From contig NZ_JARGNB010000001.1 of the NCBI RefSeq assembly GCF_030167915.1, positions 682,001 to 746,000 of the forward strand: 64,000 nt of DNA, given 5' to 3'. Under the pieces are notes generated by a model. That model had not been told where the DNA came from and did no database searches. It worked only from the letters and a program-made list of their open reading frames with translations. The DNA is from Aquabacterium humicola. Lineage in GTDB: Bacteria; Pseudomonadota; Gammaproteobacteria; Burkholderiales; Burkholderiaceae_C. Positions 47,411 to 54,949 of this stretch are shown here, piece after piece (positions within the stretch are counted from its first letter, which is position 1; the number at the start of each line of letters is the position of its first letter). A program made the position numbers and the translations under genes.

Positions 47411-49042
47411 ATGAACCTCACCGACCGATTGCTGCAGGCGCTGGCGCTGCGCGGCGCGACCGAGATCTTCGGCATTCCCGGCGACTTCGCACTGCCGCTG
47501 TTCCGCGAGATCGAGCGCAGCGGGCAGCTGCCGCTGCACACGCTCTCCCACGAGCCGTCGGTGGGCTTCGCGGCCGATGCCGCCTCGCGCCTGCGCGGCG
47601 GGCTGGGTGTCGCGGCCGTCACCTACGGCGCCGGTGCGTTCAACGTCGTCAACGCGGTGGCCGCGGCGTATGCCGAGCGTGTGCCGCTGGTCGTGCTGTC
47701 CGGTGCGCCGGCGGCGCACGAAGCCGCGAGCGGGCTGCTGCTGCACCACCAGGTCAAGACGCTCGACTCGCAGTGGCGCGTCTTCGAGGAGCTCACCGTC
47801 GACCGCGCGCGCCTGGACGACGCACGCCAGGCGCCGGCGCAGATCGCGCGCGTGCTCGATGCCGCGCTGCAGGCCTCGCGGCCGGTGTACCTGGAGATCC
47901 CGCGCGACATGCCGGCCAGGCCCTGCGCCGAGGTGCCGCGCCCGCAGGCCGCGCCGGTCGACGAGCAGGCGCTCGCCGCCTGCGCCGACGAACTGCTCGA
48001 ACGCCTGCAGCGCGCGGAGCGGCCGGTGCTGATGGTCGGCGTCGAGGTGCGGCGCTACGGCCTGGAGCAGAAGGTGGCCGAGCTCGCGCGCCGGCTCGGC
48101 ATTGCGGTGGTCACCAGCTTCATGGGGCGCGGCCTGCTGACGGGCACCGGCCTCGCGCTGCGCGGCGCCTACCTGGGCCTGGCCGGCGATCCGGCGGTTT
48201 CGGCCGAGGTCGAAGGTTCCGACGGGCTGCTGCTGCTGGGCGTCATCGTCTCGGACACCAACTTCGCGGTCTCCAGCCGGCGCATCGACCTGCGCTATGC
48301 GATCCAGGCGCTCGACGGCCGCGTCGTGATGGGCCACCACGTCTACCCGGACGTGCCGCTGGCACGGCTGATCGACGCGCTGCTGGAGCGCGCGACGGCC
48401 CGCCCCGGCGCGGCCTCGCCGACCGCGCCGGCTGCCACGCCGGCACGCGCGCAAGAGGCCGCGGGCGACAACACGCCGGTCGTGCCGGCCGACATCGCCC
48501 GCGCGGTCAACCGGCTGATGCAGCGCCACGGCACGCTGCCGGTGGCCTGCGACGTCGGCGACTGCCTGTTCACCGCGATGGACCTGCTGCCGACCGCGCT
48601 GATCGCGCCCGGCTACTACGCCGGCATGGGCTACGGCGTGCCGGCGGCCATCGGCCTGCAGGTGGCGACGGGCCTGCGGCCGATCGTGCTGGTCGGCGAC
48701 GGGGCGTTCCAGATGACCGGCTGGGAGCTCGGCAACGCGCGCCGCTGCGGCGTCGACCCGATCGTGCTGGTGTTCAACAACGCCGGCTGGGAGATGCTGC
48801 GCGTCTTCGAGCCCGGGGCCCGCTTCAACGACCTCGACCGCTGGGACTTCGCGTCGATGGCCGCCGGCATGGGTGGCGACGGCCAGGCTGTGTCGACCGG
48901 CGCCGAGCTCGACGCCGCGCTGGCCCGCGCGCACGCCACCCGCGGCCGCTTCCAGCTGATCGACGTGCGCCTCGCGCCCGGCGCCTGCTCGCCGACGCTG
49001 GCGCGCTTCGTCGGCGCGGTGAAACGCCTGTCGGCGGGCTGA
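47411..49042 (+). CDS. ThDP-dependent phenylpyruvate/indolepyruvate decarboxylase
   Basis: 543 residues. The PYR domain has FGIPGDFALPLF and the catalytic Glu in SHEPSVGFAADAASRL; the C-terminal PP domain has VGDGAFQMTGWELGNARR and FNNAGWEML, the GDG...NN thiamine-diphosphate motif. The sequence fits the phenylpyruvate/indole-3-pyruvate decarboxylase group known from Azospirillum better than acetolactate synthase or pyruvate decarboxylase. It would yield phenylacetaldehyde or indoleacetaldehyde; oxidation gives phenylacetate or IAA. The paa operon is about 7 kb away. Substrate preference remains inferred. Confidence 0.85.
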   Translation: MNLTDRLLQALALRGATEIFGIPGDFALPLFREIERSGQLPLHTLSHEPSVGFAADAASRLRGGLGVAAVTYGAGAFNVVNAVAAAYAERVPLVVLSGAPAAHEAASGLLLHHQVKTLDSQWRVFEELTVDRARLDDARQAPAQIARVLDAALQASRPVYLEIPRDMPARPCAEVPRPQAAPVDEQALAACADELLERLQRAERPVLMVGVEVRRYGLEQKVAELARRLGIAVVTSFMGRGLLTGTGLALRGAYLGLAGDPAVSAEVEGSDGLLLLGVIVSDTNFAVSSRRIDLRYAIQALDGRVVMGHHVYPDVPLARLIDALLERATARPGAASPTAPAATPARAQEAAGDNTPVVPADIARAVNRLMQRHGTLPVACDVGDCLFTAMDLLPTALIAPGYYAGMGYGVPAAIGLQVATGLRPIVLVGDGAFQMTGWELGNARRCGVDPIVLVFNNAGWEMLRVFEPGARFNDLDRWDFASMAAGMGGDGQAVSTGAELDAALARAHATRGRFQLIDVRLAPGACSPTLARFVGAVKRLSAG

Positions 49043-49138
49043 CACGCCCCACCGCGTTCGTCTCGCCACCGCAGGCACCTACCGGCAAGGCATCCGGCTT
49101 GCCCGCGGTGGGCATCCATGCTGCCGGGGACCTTCCGC

Positions 49139-49846
49139 ATGCGCAGTGCCTTCGACTTCAGCACCTGGCAGGGCGCGCTGACCACGCTGCTCGGCCTGGT
49201 CCTCGTCTCGGTGATCGCGATCGGCATCCGGCTGCTGCTGATGCACACGGTGCAGCAGCGGCGCGAACGCGAGAACCGCCAGATCAACGAGCGGCTGAAG
49301 ACGCTGATCGCCGCGTACAAGACGCTGGGCGGCTCGTTCACCGGCGAGCTGGCGGTCGATCCGAGCCACCTGCGCGAGCTGCGCCAGGCGCCGGCGGATG
49401 GCGCGGTGTCGGACCCCTCGTCACCCGGCGCCGAGCGGCGGCGGCGGGTGCGCGATGCGGTCGAGGCGGCGCTGTCGGACGTGCTCCTGCTCGGCACCGC
49501 CGACCAGGTGCGCCTGGCGGTCCAGGCGGCCAACGACATGGTGGCCGGGCGCCCGGTCGAGACCGCTGCGCTGGTGATCTCGCTGCGCAGCTTCATCCGC
49601 GACGTGCTGGACCTCGAGCCGGTGCCGTCCGAGCTCGGCATCCCGAAGCAAGGTCCGTTGCGGCCTGCGACCGGCGCTGCGCGCGGCGGCCGCAATGAAC
49701 GCGGCGGCGGTGCGGGCGGCGGTGCTGGCGGCGCGCGTGGCGGCGGCGGACGGGGCGCCGGCGGTGCCGGCCTCGGCATGGGCGTGGGCCTCGGCGCCGG
49801 CGCGGCACACGATGCCGCCGACGCCGACGACGGCACGGCGCGCTAG
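49139..49846 (+). CDS. Single-pass membrane protein with Gly-rich C-terminus
   Basis: About 235 residues (ATG 49118 would add 7). One membrane helix at about 10-34 (LTTLLGLVLVSVIAIGIRLL) is followed by a helical cytoplasmic part: QQRRERENRQINERLKTLIA and YKTLGGSFTGELAVD, then AALSDVLLLGTADQV and ALVISLRSFIRDVLDL. The last 55 residues are Gly/Ala/Arg-rich low complexity. Proteins with the TLGGSF and DVLLLGT pattern are found in proteobacteria as uncharacterised membrane proteins (from memory). It ends 10 bases before the convergent transporter's stop. Confidence 0.7.
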   Translation: MRSAFDFSTWQGALTTLLGLVLVSVIAIGIRLLLMHTVQQRRERENRQINERLKTLIAAYKTLGGSFTGELAVDPSHLRELRQAPADGAVSDPSSPGAERRRRVRDAVEAALSDVLLLGTADQVRLAVQAANDMVAGRPVETAALVISLRSFIRDVLDLEPVPSELGIPKQGPLRPATGAARGGRNERGGGAGGGAGGARGGGGRGAGGAGLGMGVGLGAGAAHDAADADDGTAR

Positions 49847-49856
49847 CGGCCCACGA

Positions 49857-50774
49857 TCAACCGCCGCCCGCCGGCCCCGCCGCGACCACCGCCCGCGCCG
49901 CGGCCGCGGCGCGCTGCTCGTGCAGCAGGTAGACGCCGGCGGCCAGCAGCAGCACGATGCCGCCGCTGGCGAGCGCGTTCGGCAGGTCGCCCCACACCAG
50001 CCAGCCCAGCAGCAGCGCGGCGAGCAGCGCGACGTAGCGGAACGGCGCGACCACCGACATCTCGCCCGCCTGCATCGCCAGCACGATCAGCCAGTAGCCG
50101 GCCGACAGCAGCGTCGCGGTCAGCAGCACCAGCGCGCCCTGCGGCCACCCGATCGGCTGCCAGCCGGACGTGCTCATCCACAAGCCGGCCGCCGCGGTCA
50201 CGCTGACGGCGTTGGCCAAGGTCACCATCAGCGCCGGCACCGATGCGCCGATGCGGCGCGTCATCAGGTCGCGGCTGGCATGGCACAGCGTGCCGGCCAG
50301 GCACACCCAGGCCCAGCCGCTGAAGCCCGCGGCACTCGGCTGCACGATCAGCAGCACGCCGGCGAAGCCCGCGGCCACCGCCAGCCAGCGCGTCGGCCCC
50401 GGCCGCTCGCCCTGCACCAGCACCGCGAGCACGACGATCACCAGCGGCGACGCGAGGTTGATCGCCGTCGCGTTGGCCAGCGGCAGGTGCATCAGCGACG
50501 CCAGGAAGACCAGGCTGCCGACGGCATCGATCAGCGCGCGCAGCAGCACGCGGCGATCGGTCACCGCGGCGAGGTGGCGCGTCGCGCCGGTGGCGTGCGC
50601 CGCGACCAGCACCAGCAGCGATGCGACGATGCCGCGCACGAAGATCAGCTGCGCCAGCGGCAGCGATTCCCCCAGCTTCTTCATCAGCATGTCGTTGATG
50701 ACGAAGCAGACCATGGCCGCGGACATGCAGGCCATGCCGCGACGGTTGGCGGCGGTATGGATCGACGAGGACAT
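49857..50774 (-). CDS. EamA/DMT-family transporter
   Basis: 305 residues with about ten hydrophobic helices in two EamA repeats (MSAAMVCFVINDMLMKKLGE start of the first; WAWVCLAGTLCHASRDLM in the second). Members export amino acids, metabolites or nucleobases, or act as permeases; the substrate is not predictable. The C-terminus is Ala-rich and basic. It is on the minus strand 83 bases downstream of nosL and may be read through from the nos operon, but function is unrelated by family. Confidence 0.85.
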   Translation of the reverse strand: MSSSIHTAANRRGMACMSAAMVCFVINDMLMKKLGESLPLAQLIFVRGIVASLLVLVAAHATGATRHLAAVTDRRVLLRALIDAVGSLVFLASLMHLPLANATAINLASPLVIVVLAVLVQGERPGPTRWLAVAAGFAGVLLIVQPSAAGFSGWAWVCLAGTLCHASRDLMTRRIGASVPALMVTLANAVSVTAAAGLWMSTSGWQPIGWPQGALVLLTATLLSAGYWLIVLAMQAGEMSVVAPFRYVALLAALLLGWLVWGDLPNALASGGIVLLLAAGVYLLHEQRAAAAARAVVAAGPAGGG

Positions 50775-50857
50775 GGGCCGATCATGCCGTGGCCGCGCGC
50801 GGCGGGGTTTCGCGGGCCGGCGCGATCCGGCGCTGCTGGCGGTGCCGGCGGGTTCGG

Positions 50858-51412
50858 CTACATGCGCGCGTCGTGCTTCGCGCCGCCCGACAGGTCGGCC
50901 ATGTCGGGCTTGACCTCGGCATAGCGCAGCGCCTTGCCGCCGTGCTGGCCGGCGAACTGGCGTGCCGCGTCCTCGGCCGCGAAGCTCGCGAAGGTCGGGC
51001 CCATCGAGCCGTGGCGCTTGCTGCCGACCACGAACCACGCGCTCTTCGCGTCGATCCAGTGGCCGCGCGGCTGGTTCCAGTCGGCGCGCGCCATGTCCTG
51101 CACGTAGGCCGCGCGCACGGCGCGCACCTGCTCGGGGTTCAGCAGCGCGGCGAAGAGCTCCACCGTGTCGCAGAAGAACACCGGCGCGGCGGCGTTGGCG
51201 TAGTGCACCTGCGCCTTCGGGCCGGGGTAGTCGGCCAGCGACATGCCGTCGAGCTCGCAGGTGGTCGCGCTCGTGAAGTCCTGCGCCGCCGCGCTGGCGG
51301 CTTCGGTCTTGCTGTCGCCGCAGCCGGCGACCAGCGCCGCGAACGGCACGGCGCAGGCCGCGCAGAACAGGCGGCGGCGCGCCGGGTTCATCGAAAGGGT
51401 CGACGTCTTCAT
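50858..51412 (-). CDS. nosL: NosL copper chaperone lipoprotein
   Basis: 184 residues. A lipobox ends at Cys31 (ALVAGC), so it is an outer-membrane or periplasmic lipoprotein. CELDGMSLADYPGPKAQVHY and VFFCDTVELFAALL are NosL copper-site signatures. It delivers Cu(I) for the CuZ centre of nitrous oxide reductase together with NosDFY. Its ATG overlaps the nosY stop by 4 bases; last gene of the minus-strand nos cluster. Confidence 0.95.
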   Translation of the reverse strand: MKTSTLSMNPARRRLFCAACAVPFAALVAGCGDSKTEAASAAAQDFTSATTCELDGMSLADYPGPKAQVHYANAAAPVFFCDTVELFAALLNPEQVRAVRAAYVQDMARADWNQPRGHWIDAKSAWFVVGSKRHGSMGPTFASFAAEDAARQFAGQHGGKALRYAEVKPDMADLSGGAKHDARM

Positions 51413-52236
51413 CGCGAACGGAACCTCCAGGCGGCCGCCGCCAGCGGCGCCGCGATCCAGCCCAGCATCACCAGCGCCATCAGCCAGGGCTTGGCCAGCG
51501 GCGCCGGCACGATGCCGGTGAGCCCGTAGAGGTTCTGGACCTCCTCGAGCGAAAACACATTGAGGATGCGGAACACGTCCGCGGGATTGAGCAGCAGCAG
51601 GTAGGGGAAGGCCGCCGCGGCGTCGCCCATGCGGCCGCCGGTGGTCACCAGGAGGCCCAGCAGCAGCAGGTCGAAGACCAGCACGAAGAAGAACCACAGC
51701 GCGATCGCCAGGCCCGAGGCGCGCGCGCGGTCCGAGGCCAGCACCGACACCAGCACCGCGAGGCTGAGAAACGCCAGCCCCAGCAGCACCGACGCGGCGA
51801 TGAAGCCGGCATAGGGTTCCAGCGCCGAACGCCCGGCCTGCGCGCCGAGCACCCCCGCGACGACGCCGAAGCCCGCCAGCGTCGACGCGGTGAGCGCCGC
51901 CGCGAGGCCGAGGTACTTGCCCAGCAGCAGCTCCAGCCGGGTGATCGGCAGCGCGAGCACCAGCTCCAGCGTGCCGCGCTCGCGCTCGCCGACCACCGCG
52001 TCGAACCCCAGCAGCAGCGCGATCAGCGGGATCAGGTAGATCACGAGGCTGACCAGGCTGGCGATCGTCGCTTCGGTCGAGCGCAGGCCGACGGCGCCCT
52101 GCTGCGCACCACCGAACCAGGCGATGACGACGGCGAAGACGGTGAAGACCAGCGCCACCGCCAGCACCCAGCGGTTGCGCAGGCGGTCGCGGAACTCCTT
52201 GCCGGCGACGGCGGCGACCTGGCGCAGCTCGATCAC
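51409..52236 (-). CDS. nosY: NosY ABC permease
   Basis: 275 residues, six or so membrane helices, ABC-2 type. FRDRLRNRWVLAVALVFTVF at the N-terminus, GERERGTLELVLALPITR as coupling region, and LNPADVFRILNVFSLEEVQ near the end are typical. With NosF and NosD it supports copper-centre assembly. GTG start at 52236 overlaps nosF by 4 bases. Confidence 0.94.
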   Translation of the reverse strand: MIELRQVAAVAGKEFRDRLRNRWVLAVALVFTVFAVVIAWFGGAQQGAVGLRSTEATIASLVSLVIYLIPLIALLLGFDAVVGERERGTLELVLALPITRLELLLGKYLGLAAALTASTLAGFGVVAGVLGAQAGRSALEPYAGFIAASVLLGLAFLSLAVLVSVLASDRARASGLAIALWFFFVLVFDLLLLGLLVTTGGRMGDAAAAFPYLLLLNPADVFRILNVFSLEEVQNLYGLTGIVPAPLAKPWLMALVMLGWIAAPLAAAAWRFRSR

Positions 52237-53201
52237 GATGCACTCCCGATGGTGGGCTGCCGGTTCTCGCGCAGCGCGAAGTAGACGTCCTCCAGCGTCG
52301 GCTCGTGCACCTGCACGTCGTCGACCCACTCGGCCGGCAGCATGGCCAGCGCGCGCAGCAGCGCCATCTTCGAGGCGCGCGGCAGGTGCGCGCGCAGCTC
52401 GGCGCCATCGCAGGACAGGTCCTGCACCGGCAGCCCGGCGAGTGCCGCCTGCAGCGCGGGCAGCGCCTCGACGGAGGTGGCGCGCAACGACACGTCCAGC
52501 GGCAGCGCCATGCGCTCGCGCAGCTGCTGCACGCTGCCGGTGGCCTGCACGCGGCCATGCGCCAGCAGCGCGAGCCGGTCGACCCGCTCCTGCAGCTCGG
52601 CCAGGATGTGCGAGGTGACGATCACCGTCGTGCCGGCCTGGCGCAGCTCGCGCAGGGTGGCGTAGAAATCGCGGATCGCGGCGGGGTCGAGGCCGGTGGT
52701 CGGCTCGTCGAGGAACAGCACCGCCGGCTTGCCCAGCAGCGCCTGCGCGAAGCCCAGCCGCTGGCGCATGCCCTTGCTGTACTCGCGCACCGGGCGCTGC
52801 GCCGCGTCGGCCAGGCCCACGCGCTCGAGCAGCGGGCCGATCTCGGCACGGTCGGCGCCCTTGAGCTTGGCGAAGTAGGCCATCGTCTCGTGGCCGCTCA
52901 GGTTGTCGTACAGCACGACGTTCTCCGGCAGCCAGCCGATGCGCCGCCGCACGTCGCGAAAGCCCCGGCCGTTGACCGGCTGGCCGTCGATGCGGATCTC
53001 GCCGGCGCCGGGCTCGATCAGCCCGAGCATCAGCCGGATCAGCGTGCTCTTGCCGGCGCCGTTGTGGCCGATCAGGCCGAACAGCTCGCCGCGCTCGACC
53101 TCGAGGTCGACGCCGTCGACGGCATGCACAGCGCCGAAGTGGCGCACGACGCCGCGCAGCACGACGGCATCGGCGACACGGGTGACGGGGGAACGCATCA
53201 T
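52233..53201 (-). CDS. nosF: NosF ABC ATPase
   Basis: 322 residues. Walker A GHNGAGKST, signature YSKGMRQRLGFAQALLG and Walker B AVLFLDEPTTGLDP are intact, followed by the His switch VIVTSHIL. A C-terminal domain of about 100 residues ends with PTLEDVYFALRE. It powers NosY. It begins 6 bases after the nosD stop. Confidence 0.95.
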   Translation of the reverse strand: MMRSPVTRVADAVVLRGVVRHFGAVHAVDGVDLEVERGELFGLIGHNGAGKSTLIRLMLGLIEPGAGEIRIDGQPVNGRGFRDVRRRIGWLPENVVLYDNLSGHETMAYFAKLKGADRAEIGPLLERVGLADAAQRPVREYSKGMRQRLGFAQALLGKPAVLFLDEPTTGLDPAAIRDFYATLRELRQAGTTVIVTSHILAELQERVDRLALLAHGRVQATGSVQQLRERMALPLDVSLRATSVEALPALQAALAGLPVQDLSCDGAELRAHLPRASKMALLRALAMLPAEWVDDVQVHEPTLEDVYFALRENRQPTIGSAS

Positions 53202-53207
53202 GTCCTT

Positions 53208-54479
53208 TCAGCGCAGCGCGGCCGCGCTGGTCGCGGGCGCCGCCGTCGGCTTCATCCGCGGCTTGGGATCGATCACGCTGGGCACGCGCAGCACCGGGAA
53301 CTGCTGCGCCACCAGGCGCATCGCCTGCACCGCGGGCGCGGCCAGCAGCAGCTTGGCTTCGGGGTGCTGCCAGACCAGGCGGTCGACGACGTCGTTGGCT
53401 TCGTAGCGCACGTCGCCGCGGCCGTCGCCGTCGCGGTCCCAGCCGACGTAGTTGCTCCAGTGGTTGCCTTCGTCCTTGCCCCAGGTCTCGTCCTTCGAGC
53501 CGACGTAGCGCACCTGCTCGCGGTTGCCGATGAAGTCGTTGCGCTCGACGACGTTGCGCGTCGAGCCGGCCGCGAGGTGCACGCCGACCTGGTTGTTGGT
53601 GACCACGTTGCGGCGCAGCGTGGCGTACTCGACGTCGTAGATGAAGAAGCCGCGCGCGTTGCCGCTGACCACGTTGTCCTCGATCACCGAGTCCTGCAGC
53701 GTGCGCAGCATGATGCCGTGGTCGGTATTGCCCCAGGCCTTGTTGCGGCGCACGACCTGGTCCTTCACTTCCATCAGCGCCAGGCCGCCGCGGTTGCGGA
53801 AGCTCTCGTTGTCCTCCCACAGGTTGCGGTAGGAGTTCATGTAGTGCGTGCCGTAGCGGCTGTGGTGCAGCCGGTTGGCGCGGAAGATCGCGTCGTGCGA
53901 GACGTCGACGTAGAGCGCGTCGCGCACGAACGAGATGTTGTTGCCGATGATGCGCGCGCCCTTGGTGTTGTACAGCTGCACGCCGTTGCCGCGCTGCGAA
54001 GAGCCGTAGTCGCGCTTGCCGACGATCAGGTTGCGCTCCACCGTCACGCCGTCGGCCTTCTCGATCCACAGGCCGAACAGGTTGTAGACCAGGTCGTTGC
54101 CGCGCACCAGCGCGCGGTGCGATCCGGGCGCCACGTAGATGCCGGCGTTCTGCGCCAGCAGGCTGTCGCCCGAGTCGCGCACGATCAGGCCCTCGAGGGT
54201 CACGTCGGTCGCGGCGATGCGGATGGTGTCGCCCTGCAGGCCGCCGGAGATCGTCGGCCGGCCGATGCCGCGCAAAGTGAGCGGCTTGCTGATCTTCAGG
54301 TTGCCGGCGTAGTGGCCGGGCTGCACCTCGATCACGTCGCCCGGGGCGGCGGCGTCGAGCGCGGGCTGGATGGCCTCGCCGGCGCGCACGCTGCGGGTCG
54401 CCGGGCCGGCCGCGCTGGCCGCGTCGATCCACAGCAGCATCCAGAGCGCGAACAGCAGGCCGATCCAGCGCGTCTTCAT
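53208..54479 (-). CDS. nosD: NosD periplasmic copper-processing protein
   Basis: 423 residues. A signal peptide (MKTRWIGLLFALWMLLW, cleavage near ASAA) precedes a right-handed beta-helix of CASH/PbH1 repeats (VQPGHYAGNLKISKPLTLRG, ENDVVSGNARGFFIYDVEY-like units). ETWGKDEGNHWSNYVGWDRD near the C-terminus is diagnostic of NosD. It works with NosFYL in CuZ assembly. ATG 54479 overlaps the stop of the preceding small membrane gene by 4 bases. Confidence 0.95.
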   Translation of the reverse strand: MKTRWIGLLFALWMLLWIDAASAAGPATRSVRAGEAIQPALDAAAPGDVIEVQPGHYAGNLKISKPLTLRGIGRPTISGGLQGDTIRIAATDVTLEGLIVRDSGDSLLAQNAGIYVAPGSHRALVRGNDLVYNLFGLWIEKADGVTVERNLIVGKRDYGSSQRGNGVQLYNTKGARIIGNNISFVRDALYVDVSHDAIFRANRLHHSRYGTHYMNSYRNLWEDNESFRNRGGLALMEVKDQVVRRNKAWGNTDHGIMLRTLQDSVIEDNVVSGNARGFFIYDVEYATLRRNVVTNNQVGVHLAAGSTRNVVERNDFIGNREQVRYVGSKDETWGKDEGNHWSNYVGWDRDGDGRGDVRYEANDVVDRLVWQHPEAKLLLAAPAVQAMRLVAQQFPVLRVPSVIDPKPRMKPTAAPATSAAALR

Positions 54480-54949
54480 GCGATGAACCTCCCGGCCGCC
54501 TTCAGCGCGAGGAACAGCGCCGCGCCGATCAGCAGGTTCTTGAAGCCGACGTAGCTCAGCATGTCCATCACGCTCGCGACGCGGTAGCGCCGGCCCCACC
54601 ACGGGCCGTCCTTCACGTAGCGCTTGTCGCGCAGGCGGATCAAGACCTCGAGCACGCTCCAGCCGAACCACCAGCCGATGATCGCGCCGGCGCGCAGGCC
54701 GCCGCTCAAGGCCAATGCCCACATCACGGTGGCGGCCGTTGCCAGCGCGTAGCTGGCCAGGCGCAGCGTGCTGCGCGGGCCGAAGCCGCGCGTGTCCTCG
54801 GGGCGCACGACGCCGCTGCGCCACGGCCACAGGTGGTCCCAGGCTTCGGCGCAGATCCAGCCGCACAGGCCCGGCTCGCCCTGCGCATAGGCAGGCGTCG
54901 CGGCGGGCGTGGGCATGCGGGGGTCGACCATGGTCGGGTTCGTCTTCAT
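54476..54949 (-). CDS. Small membrane protein of the nos cluster, function unknown
   Basis: 157 residues. The N-terminal third is hydrophilic (GLCGWICAEAWDHLWPWRSG, with a CGWIC pair of cysteines). Two or three membrane helices follow (about 64-86, 87-103 and 137-154), separated by a basic loop with RLRDKRYVKDGPWWGRRYR. It overlaps nosR upstream and nosD downstream by 4 bases each, so it is tightly bound into the operon. Betaproteobacterial nos clusters often hold such a gene, sometimes labelled transcription regulator, but no DNA-binding motif is visible here. CGWIC also occurs in NosR. Confidence 0.85.
   Translation of the reverse strand: MKTNPTMVDPRMPTPAATPAYAQGEPGLCGWICAEAWDHLWPWRSGVVRPEDTRGFGPRSTLRLASYALATAATVMWALALSGGLRAGAIIGWWFGWSVLEVLIRLRDKRYVKDGPWWGRRYRVASVMDMLSYVGFKNLLIGAALFLALKAAGRFIA

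Noticed and set aside
47411-49042. Acetolactate synthase or pyruvate decarboxylase identity
   Set aside because: No small-subunit gene and no FAD-type features of acetolactate synthase were seen, and the sequence pattern fits the aryl-pyruvate decarboxylase group better.
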